A program made the position numbers and the translations under genes. A stretch of 64,000 nt of DNA, taken from Streptomyces tuirus (lineage in GTDB: Bacteria; Actinomycetota; Actinomycetes; Streptomycetales; Streptomycetaceae). The DNA lies in NCBI GenBank assembly GCA_018195615.1, contig JAGTPG010000002.1:6193501-6257500 (forward strand), read 5' to 3'. Below the pieces are notes generated by a model. That model made no database searches and was not told where the DNA came from. It was given only the letters and a program-made list of their open reading frames with translations. Below, piece by piece: positions 54,011 to 62,158 of the stretch; the first letter of the stretch is position 1; the number at the start of each line of letters is the position of its first letter.

Positions 54011-54398
54011 ACCTCACCGAACACTATGTCCTCGACACTGCCACGCTCCTGGCGATGGGAGGCAACAAGCAGGTCTCCGGTCTCATCCATGCGGCGGCGG
54101 CCAGCGATGACGTGCGCCTGTGGGTGCCAGTTCTGTGCCTCCTTGAGGCTGAGCGCGAGCGTGGGGGATCGTCGCTCACGCCGGTGTGCTGCTGGACGTT
54201 CTCCGCATCGTCGATGACGACTACGCAATGGCTGTGACCGTTGCCGAGCTGTGCCGCGACGGCCTCGGCTTCGGCGTGGCGGCAGCCGTACATACTGCGC
54301 GGCCGAATCCGATGCTCCCTGACGGAGGGCTCGTGACCACCGTCGCGCCGGAACTCTATGCCGGGCTCGGAGTCGGGATCATGGACCTGAACCGCTGA
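54007..54398 (+). CDS. PIN-domain toxin (VapC-like), frameshifted
   Basis: About 130 residues after correction. A PIN fold: YVLDTATLLAMGG with the first Asp, CLLEAERERG with the Glu, then DVLRIVDDDYAMAVTVAELC, GVAAAVHTARP and the GGLVTTVAPELY strand. The third metal-binding Asp of typical VapC (DAxxxA) appears replaced by Ala in GFGVAAAVHTA, a state often seen in this streptomycete subgroup. The frame breaks near 54168, GTGGGGGATCG, and needs one more G. TTG start overlaps the antitoxin stop (TTGA). Expected activity: RNA cleavage. Confidence 0.72.
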
Positions 54399-54463
54399 CC
54401 AGCCCGACTCCGGGCAGAGCTGTGCCTCGCCGTGAGTGAACTCGGGGCAACTGCGGTTCAGCC

Positions 54464-54488
54464 GGGCCCAGGTTGGGTCCAGGGGCCC
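54464..54488 (+). promoter_or_regulatory. GGGCCC-box array upstream of the pilin-like toxin gene
   Basis: GGGCCC (54464-54469) then TTGGGTCCAGGGGCCC (54473-54488). The 16-mer differs by one base from TTGGGCCCAGGGGCCC at 51419-51434 before flp, with almost the same spacing of boxes. About 110 bp upstream of the toxin ATG. The remaining gap to the ATG is AT-richer and contains CATATATG. Confidence 0.55.
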
Positions 54489-54599
54489 ATGTGTCGGTAA
54501 TCGATTCTCATTAGCCTCGGCCGGGTGTCCACCTTGAATTGGCGCCCGCGAACTGAGGTCATATATGTCCGGTGCCGGTAGCCCGATACCCCGAGCGGG

Positions 54600-57203
54600 A
54601 TGTGGGGCGCACAGAACATCCCGTCCTGGGACCGACGTTCGCCGTTGCCAAGGGAGCTGGGCTGGGCGCAGGTACTGCTGTGGGTGCAGTTCGCGCTGAC
54701 GGCGCTGTACGTGGTCACCGTGCTGTCGGTGGTGTCGTACTACTCCGGTGAGATCTTCGGGATCCTGCTGTACGACTCGCTGCCCAGCGTGGCCGGGGCC
54801 TACCTGGCCCGGCGCCTGTGGCGGGGTGGGGTGTGGACGAGCCGCGCACTGATCGCCGTACAGGCATGGATCGTGTGGCTGTCGCTCGGCACGCTGTTGC
54901 ACGGTGACCTGCGGGGCTTCACGCAGGCGGCGATGCCGGTGGCGGTCATCGTGCTGTTGCGCCGGGCCCGGTCCCGTGAGTGGTTCGAGATTTCTCCCCA
55001 GGAAAGGGAGGAGCGCCGGGCATTCAGCCTGACGAGGATGATCCGCTGGCGGCGGGACGAGGGCCAGACCGCGGTGGAGTACGCGGGGCTCATAACGGTC
55101 GTCGCCGCGATCATCGTCGCGCTGTCGTTGGGCGGCTTCGGCGGGCGCATCGCCGACGGCATCCGGTCGGCGGTCTGCTCGGTGACAGGCACGGACTGCT
55201 CCGCTCCGCAGGGCGATGGTACGGAGACGGGTGCGGCCGGGGACGACGACGCTGCGCGGCAGGGTGGTTCGGACGCTGGAACCAACGGTGGCGACGGCGC
55301 AGGCCCGGACGGCGGCGCGAACGCGAACGGTGGTGCGGAGGCAGACGGTGGTACGGGCACGGGCGGCGACGCGGACACCCAAGGCGACTCAGGTACCCAA
55401 GGCAGGTCGGGCACACCGGGAGGTACTGGCAGCCAGGGAGGCACGGGCGCGGGCGATGGCACGGGCACAGGCGGTGGCACGGGCACAGGCGGTGGCACGG
55501 GCACAGGCGGTGGCACGGGCGGCAATAACAGCGGCGCCGGTAGCCCCTCCTCAGCCCAGATCATCACCTATGAGGGCGCAGAGCCCGGCGACACGGTTCC
55601 GCTCGCTCCGGGTCCCTTCGACGACAAGTCCCTCTGGGACGACGTACATGACCAGGAACGCCACGACAGGACGTTCATGGACCATGTCCGGGGCTTCTTC
55701 GTGGCCCCGACCAAGAGCTTCCTGGCCAGCACCATGGACTTGGTCAGCGACCCGGTCGGCTCGGTCAAGGACAGCTGGAACGGCCTGAAGGGCTACACCA
55801 CGAACTGGTGGGGCGACAAGGCCGACGAACTGGGCGAGGAGTGGGACAAGGGGAACTACGTCTCCTCCGTATGGGGCTGGGTCAACTCGCCCGAGGATTT
55901 CGTGTCCGACCTCGCGACCGACACGTTCGTCGACAAGGAGAACTGGGAGAAGGGCAACTACGGCGCTTCCATCGGCAACACCGTTGTCGGCGTCGTCGGC
56001 ATCTTCAGTCCGAAGACGATCACGAAGTTCACCAAGTTCAAGAACCTGGGCGAGGTCGGTGAATCCCTCGACAAGGCGGCGGACGCGGCCGAGAAGGCCC
56101 GCAAGGCGGCCAAGGCGCGTGACTTCGACGGTACGAAGAAGGCTGCGGACGAGGCCCAGAAGCACGCCGACGAGGCCAAGAAGAAGGCCGAGAGGAACGG
56201 CAGCTGCACCATCGCGATCGGGCGCGTCCCCTACCCCTACGGCGGTGGCGGCGGTCTGCGTGGAGTCCCGGGCACCGGCACGGGCGTCCTGGCAGCCCCG
56301 CAGGCCGGCCGGATCGTCGTCGCCGCAGGGGGCGGCAAGGAATGCACGGGCGACGACGCCGGCGACGCACGCCAGGCCCAGCAGGAGGCGCTCGACGCCA
56401 GGGCCGAAGCAGCGAAGGCCGCGCTGCGGGAGCGGGGCTCTTCGGTGCCTGGCGACCAGATCGACGGGCTCGTCAACCGCGCCAAGGACCCGCCGGAACC
56501 CGGTGAGATCAGCACGAAGGACGCGGCCGACTCGCTCGACGAGATCACCGACCTCGCCCGCCGCGGAAACGTCAACGGCGATGCCGCCGCGGCGCTGGAA
56601 GGCAAGGTCGCCAATGCCTCCGACGCCAACAAGCTCGCCGAGGCACGCGCGGAGGTGAACGCCGTACGCCGCGCTGCCGACGACGCGGCCCCCGGAACCC
56701 ACGTGGACGCCGGAGTCGGCGGCAAGATGAACCGCAAGGAGGCTGACTTGGGCAACGGGGAGAAGGTGAATCTCGACGAGATCCCGGACGCAGACGTGGT
56801 CTACAAGGACAAGAACGGCACCGTGCACGTCAAGGAGGTCAAGAACGCCGGCTCGGCCACACGCAAGGCGGACTTCGCCAATCAGGTCGAGAGGCTCAAG
56901 AAGTGGGCGGGCAAGGAGCCGGGCCGCAAGGCCACCGTGGAGATCGAGACGGCGGACCGCTGGACGTCGGTCTTCAGCGAGTTCAAGCCCGCCCGGAACG
57001 GCAAGCCGGCGAAGGACACCAGAACGGCGGCCGGTGAGATGGCCAAGAACGGTGTGGACGTGAAGGTGGCGGGCCAGGGTCTGTCCGCCGACCAGCTCGG
57101 CAGGATGCAGCGTGCCATCGACGAGCGGACGGCGAACGGCACGATGGACTGGTCGAAGATGAAGGACCCGGACAGCGCAAAGGCGTACCTGGGCATCGAA
57201 TGA
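54600..57203 (+). CDS. Tad-pilin-like polymorphic toxin: membrane helices, Flp-type cleavage motif, Gly-rich linker, nuclease-like C-terminus
   Basis: 867 residues. (1) About 20-130: four hydrophobic helices. (2) G155-Q-T-A-V-E160-Y161 plus helix (AGLITVVAAIIVALSLGGFG), a class III prepilin motif nearly identical to that of Flp (GQTAVEYLGIIAVVVAIVLA). (3) About 205-315: Gly/Thr/Asp-rich linker with 18-bp DNA repeats. (4) About 320-500: WxxG-rich pretoxin-like region with a hydrophobic patch (ASIGNTVVGVVGIFSP). (5) Helical Ala/Lys/Asp-rich segments. (6) About 715-867: charged domain with D730/D732 in IPDADVVYKDKNG and E746-V-K748 in VHVKEVKNAG, fitting a PD-(D/E)xK nuclease core. I infer an exported DNA- or RNA-cleaving toxin that uses the Tad apparatus. 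Not a known named family. Confidence 0.75.
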   Translation: MWGAQNIPSWDRRSPLPRELGWAQVLLWVQFALTALYVVTVLSVVSYYSGEIFGILLYDSLPSVAGAYLARRLWRGGVWTSRALIAVQAWIVWLSLGTLLHGDLRGFTQAAMPVAVIVLLRRARSREWFEISPQEREERRAFSLTRMIRWRRDEGQTAVEYAGLITVVAAIIVALSLGGFGGRIADGIRSAVCSVTGTDCSAPQGDGTETGAAGDDDAARQGGSDAGTNGGDGAGPDGGANANGGAEADGGTGTGGDADTQGDSGTQGRSGTPGGTGSQGGTGAGDGTGTGGGTGTGGGTGTGGGTGGNNSGAGSPSSAQIITYEGAEPGDTVPLAPGPFDDKSLWDDVHDQERHDRTFMDHVRGFFVAPTKSFLASTMDLVSDPVGSVKDSWNGLKGYTTNWWGDKADELGEEWDKGNYVSSVWGWVNSPEDFVSDLATDTFVDKENWEKGNYGASIGNTVVGVVGIFSPKTITKFTKFKNLGEVGESLDKAADAAEKARKAAKARDFDGTKKAADEAQKHADEAKKKAERNGSCTIAIGRVPYPYGGGGGLRGVPGTGTGVLAAPQAGRIVVAAGGGKECTGDDAGDARQAQQEALDARAEAAKAALRERGSSVPGDQIDGLVNRAKDPPEPGEISTKDAADSLDEITDLARRGNVNGDAAAALEGKVANASDANKLAEARAEVNAVRRAADDAAPGTHVDAGVGGKMNRKEADLGNGEKVNLDEIPDADVVYKDKNGTVHVKEVKNAGSATRKADFANQVERLKKWAGKEPGRKATVEIETADRWTSVFSEFKPARNGKPAKDTRTAAGEMAKNGVDVKVAGQGLSADQLGRMQRAIDERTANGTMDWSKMKDPDSAKAYLGIE
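55458..55511 (+). repeat. 18-bp tandem repeat in the toxin linker
   Basis: Three copies of GGCACGGGCACAGGCGGT, each coding for GTGTGG. They expand the glycine linker between the pilin-like helix and the toxin body, and the number may vary. Confidence 0.9.
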
Positions 57204-57249
57204 GACGAACGAGTGGACGACAGCCACGAGACGTGGCAGGACGGCGGAG

Positions 57250-57971
57250 ATGAGCGAGTCGGACACGGAGCTGAGTGCCGAGGAGATGTGGGATCCGCAG
57301 ATCGCGCGATGGCGTGATCCGGAGGGTGACTACGTTCTGCCCGCGCCCTTCGGTCCTTGCCACAGCCTTGGGACGAGGGCGACTGGGATCGGATCGGGGA
57401 CCTGCCGCGCACCGATGAGCGGGTGGCGGAGGCTCGGCAGGTGGTGACCGAGCTGCTGGAGGGCCCGGAGTTGGCGCCGGATGTGCCTCAGCCGCCGTCT
57501 CCGGGCCTGTTGTGGCACGTGTGGGAGGAGTTCCACCAGGCGGTGGGGGAGAGGATGCCCCGCACGAGCCAGGTGACGTGGGCCGGTGTGGACGAGCTGG
57601 TGCGCGAGTGGCGGGGACGGGAGAGGCTGTACCCGCTTCAGCGGCATGTCGTTGATCACGTCGAAGCGGCGATACTCGCCATGATCCCGCGGCTGCGGGA
57701 CGACATCGCCGACTCGGTGTTCCGCTGGCTGGCCCTGGACTCCGACCCCGGCCGTTTCGCCGACTGGGCGGTGGATACGGCCGAGCGCTGCGTGATCGAG
57801 GACATCGGCGCGGACTCTGCCATCGAGCTGCTGGGCGCGATGGGGAGTCCTGAGGCCAGGGCGGCTCTGGAACGCCTGTCCGTGAAGCCGGGCGGTCCGG
57901 CGAGTTGGGACAACGCGGAGGCGGCACAGGGGAGGCTCTTCGATCTGGGGAACGGAGCCTCGGAGTGGTAG
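57250..57971 (+). CDS. Candidate immunity protein of the adjacent toxin, frameshifted
   Basis: About 240 residues after correction, acidic and mostly helical (MSESDTELSAEEMWDPQIAR; WDEGDWDRIGDLPRTDERV; ADSVFRWLALDSDPGRFADW). No signal peptide or membrane helix, so it would act in the cytoplasm. The frame changes near 57356: GGTCCTTGCC needs one base to join LPAPFGP with LPQPWDEGDW. It starts 46 bp after the toxin and is co-directional, the usual place of immunity genes. Acidity suits binding of a basic nuclease domain. Immunity is inferred from position only. Confidence 0.5.
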
Positions 57972-58447
57972 TAGGCGCGGAAGCTGAAGGAAGGGTCGAG
58001 TAGCCTCTCCTGCTCCCACCTGCACAAGAGCTTCCCTGCACGTGGAGCTCCGGCTTCCGGTGGCCGCAGGAGTTGCCCGAGTGGCCCGGTCCACAGACCG
58101 GCGAAAACCGTGGGTCTTCGAAATGGAGCGGTGCACGCGCACTGATCGCAGGGGCAGGCCCGGGACATAGGCAGATTCGTTCCGGGGCCGGAGTATGTGA
58201 CCAGGTCTTTTCCGTGCCGCCAATGGAACGGGCCTGCCGATCTCGTGGCGCATCCACCGCTCGACTTCGAAGAGCCTGACGGTCTGTTCCCGGCCAGGCC
58301 GGAGGAACGAGTGGCGGCGGAACGCCGAGTCCAGCTCACGGTGTCGAGTTGGGGTACGACGCCGCACGGGGAGCCCCCTTACGTCGATGTTCTCCCGCTC
58401 GGACATCCCCGCGCAGGAGTGGGCGCCATGACGCCCCTACACCCGTT
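57972..58447. other. Degenerate region between candidate immunity gene and ompA fragment
   Basis: 476 bp with no credible intact gene. An open + frame (58197 onward: LVAHPPLDFEEPDGLF, VQLTVSSWGTTPHGEPP) runs into the ompA fragment. The sequence around 58327-58361 (GAGTCCAGCTCACGG then TGTCGAGTTGGGG) resembles 61447-61482 in the XRE/DUF5753 remnant. Probably debris of deleted genes. Confidence 0.5.
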
Positions 58448-58688
58448 GACGAAGATCCGCGCCATCGGTTTCACCGACAACCTGGGCACCTCCGCCCACG
58501 GCGACGTCCTGTCCAGGCAACGAGCCGACGCCGTACAGAACGTCCTGGACCAGGAACTGAACGACGCGAACGTCACGTACGAGGTCCGCGGCTACGGCGA
58601 GCAGTACCCGATCGCCGACAACTCCAAGGAATCCGGCCGCAAGAACAACCGCCGCGTCGAGGTCTCCTTCCCCCGCTCGGAGAGCTGA
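58448..58688 (+). pseudogene. Duplicated 3' fragment of the ompA-domain gene
   Basis: Encodes the last 80 residues of an OmpA domain (TKIRAIGFTDNLGTSAHG ... NNRRVEVSFPRSES), same as 53374-53614 but with a few changes, and no signal peptide or first half of the domain. Right-hand copy of the direct repeat that flanks the toxin cassette. It could serve as a recombination site. Confidence 0.85.
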
Positions 58689-58723
58689 GGCAAGATCGAG
58701 CCGACGAGGACCGGGAGGAACCA

Positions 58724-59800
58724 GTGGGTGAGTGGCGGATGGCACGCTCACTGCCGGGTCGGGCCGCCGAGGCCGGACTCGGCGCGGTACGGCGCGTGCA
58801 CCACGAGCGCTGGTCCTGGCCCGCCCTCCTGATCGCCAAGCTCGTACTCGACGCCGCGATGGTCCCGCTCCTCATCCCGGGCCTGTCCGAACTGGACGCC
58901 GACCCGAGCGCCAGACCCTTCGCGGTGTCCGGCTGGCTGCTGGCCTCCTGGGCCGCCCTGGCCTACTGGGTCCTGGGCCGGAGCGGCAGACGCAGCTACG
59001 CGGTGTGCGACGGCGGCCTGCTGATCCGCAGGGACGGAACGGGCACCACCGAGACGATCGCCATCCCCTGGGACGCGGTGGAGAGCATCAGCCCGCAGAC
59101 ACGCCGCCTCCACTGGCTCGACGGCGGCAAACAGCGGTACCTGACCTTCCGTACCGTCACCGCCCGCGACGCCCTGATCGAGTCCGTCGAGTCCCGGCAG
59201 CCGGTACCGGCACCGCCCGCCCCTCGCCGCCTCGCCGGCCCGGGGCTCACAGCCGTCGCGGCCATCGTGGTGTTGTGGGTGCTCACCCTGTCACCGTTCG
59301 CCGACATCGTCATGGCCGACCGCGCCTACTACCTCAAGGACTTCGCGAGCCTCTGCACGACCACCGGCACTTCGTACTCCGAGTCGGCACCGCACACCTC
59401 GACCGGCCCCCACCCCGCGGCCCTCTTCGACGAGGAACACGGCACCGACCCGGTGGCCACGTCCACGGGCGACGCCAAGGCCACGGCCGCGCCGGACCCC
59501 GACGACGTCCAACTGGTGGCGTGCAGCCGCCTGGTCCGACGGCAGCTCGACATGGTCTGCACCTACGACGGTGGCGAGTCGAGTCTGACTTTCCACCGGG
59601 CCCGCTACCGCATCGACGTGTACGAAGCGCGCACCGGTCTCAGGGTCGGCGGCCAGACCGTGGACGCCGACGACACCGACTCCTGTCCGCACTGGGTGGT
59701 GCTCAACGGGAAACGCGGTCACGAGGAGGATCTCGCCGTGCCGGCCAAGGAGGAATACCAGCGCATCATCGAGGACGTCGCCGCCGGCCGGCCCTCGTAG
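58724..59800 (+). CDS. Membrane protein with PH-like domain
   Basis: 358 residues. GTG start after GGGAGG (VGEWRMARSLPG). Two N-terminal helices (WPALLIAKLVLDAAMVPLLI; FAVSGWLLASWAALAYWVLG), a PH-like beta domain (YAVCDGGLLIRRDGTGTTET, IPWDAVESISPQTRR), a third helix near residue 170 (GLTAVAAIVVLWVLTLSPF) and an extracytoplasmic C-terminal domain with three Cys. Function unknown. Probably followed in operon by the TPR/PH-like gene 34 bp downstream. Confidence 0.65.
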   Translation: MGEWRMARSLPGRAAEAGLGAVRRVHHERWSWPALLIAKLVLDAAMVPLLIPGLSELDADPSARPFAVSGWLLASWAALAYWVLGRSGRRSYAVCDGGLLIRRDGTGTTETIAIPWDAVESISPQTRRLHWLDGGKQRYLTFRTVTARDALIESVESRQPVPAPPAPRRLAGPGLTAVAAIVVLWVLTLSPFADIVMADRAYYLKDFASLCTTTGTSYSESAPHTSTGPHPAALFDEEHGTDPVATSTGDAKATAAPDPDDVQLVACSRLVRRQLDMVCTYDGGESSLTFHRARYRIDVYEARTGLRVGGQTVDADDTDSCPHWVVLNGKRGHEEDLAVPAKEEYQRIIEDVAAGRPS

Positions 59801-59834
59801 CAGCCCCCACCTGCCTCACCGCTGGAGGACAACC

Positions 59835-61070
59835 GTGCGGCTTCCCCGTTTCCTGTTGCACGCGATGCTGGCCCGAGCCGCCCGCGACCGCATGAGCATC
59901 CACCGCCTGCACTCCATCCTGGCCAGAGCTGCCGCGGAGCACGGCACCCGCCACCAAGCCCGGACCATCCTCGACTGGGCGGCCGGACAGGAGAACAGGC
60001 AACACCCCGACCGGGCACTCATCGGTTACCGCATCGCCGCCGCCCACGGCCGCACCCACGTCGACATCCGGCTGACGGCGACCGAGGCGACCTACCGCCT
60101 TCTACGTGACATGGCCGCCCACGGCACGACCCCCCGCATGCCCGCCACGATCGACACAGACCTGTCCCGCGCCCGCCTCGACCTGGCGGAGGCCCGCCTG
60201 GAACAGGCCCGCTGCTTGCGCGCCCGCGGCGACCTCGCCGAGGCACGGCGCGATTTCCAGGCGTTGATCGACGAGCGAGTCGCCATGATCGCCGGCAACG
60301 CCGCCCACGAACTCGCCGAGATGATCGACGACGCCCGCGGAAACCCACGCGAGACCCGCTTCCCGCCCGAGCCGTACCGACCGGCTCCGCCTCTGCTCGG
60401 CCAGGACCCCCGAGTGGTGCGCAGTCCGTCCGACGAAACCCCCGGCCTCGCCCGGAACCCGAGCCACGCCCTCCCCGGCCTCGGCTACGCGACCGAGTCC
60501 GACGCCCTCTCGGACGCGATCGCCCTGTGCCGCTCCGCGCTCCGGCTCGGCACGGACATCAGCCGCAGAGGAGCGTCCGCGCTCCTCGTGCAACTCCTGG
60601 AGGACCAGGGCGACACGGCCGGGGCTGCGGTCGCCCGCGCGCACCTGGACCTCCCGGAACTGCTGAACGAGGCGGCGGCCAACGCGTCGCGCGCCTTCGG
60701 CGGGGGCCGCCCCGAGCCCGACTCCGACCATTCCAGGCCCACCTTCGCCCAGGTCTTCGCACACCGCCTGGTCGCGAGCCTGCGCCCCACCGAAGTGGTG
60801 CACCACGTACGACGCTCCACCCTGCGCCGGCCACAGGACCCGGAGAGCCGGCTCCGGGGCGGGTGCCTGGCCCTGACCAACGAACGCCTGCTCTTCATCG
60901 ACGCCGAGGCAGACCCTCCCGACTGCCCGGCACTGGCGATCGACCGCCGCTCCGTCCTCGCAGTCAGCCCGCCCCGGCAGGACGAACACGGGCGCACCTG
61001 GCTGAACATCCGGTCAGCTGAGGAGGCGGAGGTGAGCGTCGCAGTGGACGAGGCCCCGACACCTGGCTGA
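59835..61070 (+). CDS. TPR-like protein with C-terminal PH/GRAM-like domain
   Basis: 411 residues. Helical repeats (LARAAAEHGTRHQARTILDW, ARLDLAEARLEQARCLRARG, AIALCRSALRLGTDISRRGA) fit TPR-like folding. The end (CLALTNERLLFIDAEADPPD, IDRRSVLAVSPP) looks like a GRAM/PH-type domain. No signal peptide. GTG start with TGGAGGA upstream. Cytoplasmic scaffold of unknown role; the preceding gene also has a PH-like domain. Confidence 0.6.
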   Translation: MRLPRFLLHAMLARAARDRMSIHRLHSILARAAAEHGTRHQARTILDWAAGQENRQHPDRALIGYRIAAAHGRTHVDIRLTATEATYRLLRDMAAHGTTPRMPATIDTDLSRARLDLAEARLEQARCLRARGDLAEARRDFQALIDERVAMIAGNAAHELAEMIDDARGNPRETRFPPEPYRPAPPLLGQDPRVVRSPSDETPGLARNPSHALPGLGYATESDALSDAIALCRSALRLGTDISRRGASALLVQLLEDQGDTAGAAVARAHLDLPELLNEAAANASRAFGGGRPEPDSDHSRPTFAQVFAHRLVASLRPTEVVHHVRRSTLRRPQDPESRLRGGCLALTNERLLFIDAEADPPDCPALAIDRRSVLAVSPPRQDEHGRTWLNIRSAEEAEVSVAVDEAPTPG

Positions 61071-61102
61071 CCTCCCTCGCCCCTTCCCGCTGACCAGTGG
61101 GC

Positions 61103-61294
61103 CTACAGAAGGTGGTCGGCCTTCCCCGCCTTGATCTCGAGGATGAGGGCACGGAGGGCGTCCCGGCTGTCGGTGACGTGGTGCTCCTCCTGCCCGGCGA
61201 CGGCGATGTAGGCGTTGCCTTCGGGGTCGGTGCCTATGCGGAAGCAGTTGTTGCCTTCGCCGCAGTACGGGTCTTCCCAGTTGATGCCTGTCAC
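61103..61294 (-). CDS. DUF397-domain small protein
   Basis: 63 residues (GTG start; GINWEDPYCGEGNNCFRIG, YIAVAGQEEHHVTDSRDALR). DUF397 proteins accompany XRE/DUF5753 regulators in streptomycetes in BldB/WhiJ-like sets, and such a regulator gene lies 16 bp upstream, although truncated here. AAGGAAG precedes the GTG. Shorter and slightly divergent from the usual WxKSSYS start. Confidence 0.82.
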   Translation of the reverse strand: MTGINWEDPYCGEGNNCFRIGTDPEGNAYIAVAGQEEHHVTDSRDALRALILEIKAGKADHLL

Positions 61295-61310
61295 GGTGGC
61301 TTCCTTACGG

Positions 61311-61905
61311 TCAGAATTCGCGGACGACGCTGCGAATGAGGTCACGCGAGGCCGCCGTCGGCAGTGCCGCGTCGTCCATCCAGTCCAGGTGAGCACGGTA
61401 CTTGGTGAGCTGCGCCTCCGCGCCGGTGAATTCCGGCCCGTGTGCGGAGTCCAGCTGCACGGTGTCGAGTTGGGGCACGGCCCCGTTCGCGTACAGGAGC
61501 GCATGCCCTGCCCCGGGGAAGCCACCCACGCTCGTCGGGATCACCCGCACGTCGATGGTGTCGTGTTCGGACCGTTCAGCCAGGTGCTCCAGCTGCCGCC
61601 GAGTCACCTCGCCGCCACCGTACGGCATACGGAGCGCGGCTTCATGGACGTACGCGACGTACGGCAACGACTCGGGCCGATCGAAGACCTGCTGCCGCGC
61701 GATGCGGTGCGCCACGCGCAGCTCCACCTCCAGCCGGCTCAGCGCGGGGAGCACGGCGGCGAAGACGGCACGGGCGTACTCCTCGATCTGGAGCAGTCCC
61801 GGTACGTGCACGAACTGCGCGGTCCGTACGCGTGCCGCATGCCACTCCAACTCGGCGATGTCCAGCAGCCCGGCGGGCAGAGTGCCCCGGTAGGGGGAGG
61901 CCCCG
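61311..61905 (-). pseudogene. XRE-family DUF5753 regulator, N-terminal HTH lost
   Basis: Codes for the DUF5753 effector domain (YRGTLPAGLLDIAELEWHA, VHVPGLLQIEEYARAVFAA, VRVIPTSVGGFPGAGHALLY, DLIRSVVREF) without the N-terminal helix-turn-helix that begins such proteins. The coding similarity stops at about 61905, exactly where an IS701-like transposase remnant in opposite orientation begins. IS-mediated deletion is the simplest cause. The partner DUF397 gene is intact. Confidence 0.75.
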
Positions 61906-62073
61906 TGACCTGATCAGACTGAGCGTGAACGAGATCCGCCGGTTGTTGGTCAAGCTCGCCCACACCGTCCGGCGTGGGACCGACCACATCCTGCACTGGT
62001 CATGCTGGCGCCGCCGTCACCAGCACCGGCCCCGCTCAGCCACTACCGCCGCCGCGGCCACCGACCTCCGTAG
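61897..62073 (+). mobile_element. Remnant of an IS701-like transposase (C-terminus)
   Basis: Codes for LSVNEIRRLLVKLAHTV, then DHILHWSCWRRRHQHRPR and, after one -1 frame change near 62033, SHYRRRGHRPP-stop. This is the typical C-terminal end of streptomycete IS701-type transposases. No other part of the transposase or an inverted repeat is visible. Confidence 0.7.
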
Positions 62074-62158
62074 CACTGACTGAATCCGGGTGCCGGTCCA
62101 AGGCCGCCCGGGACAATAGTGATCACGCTGTGCGCTGGAGGGCCGCGTCATCCTTTAC

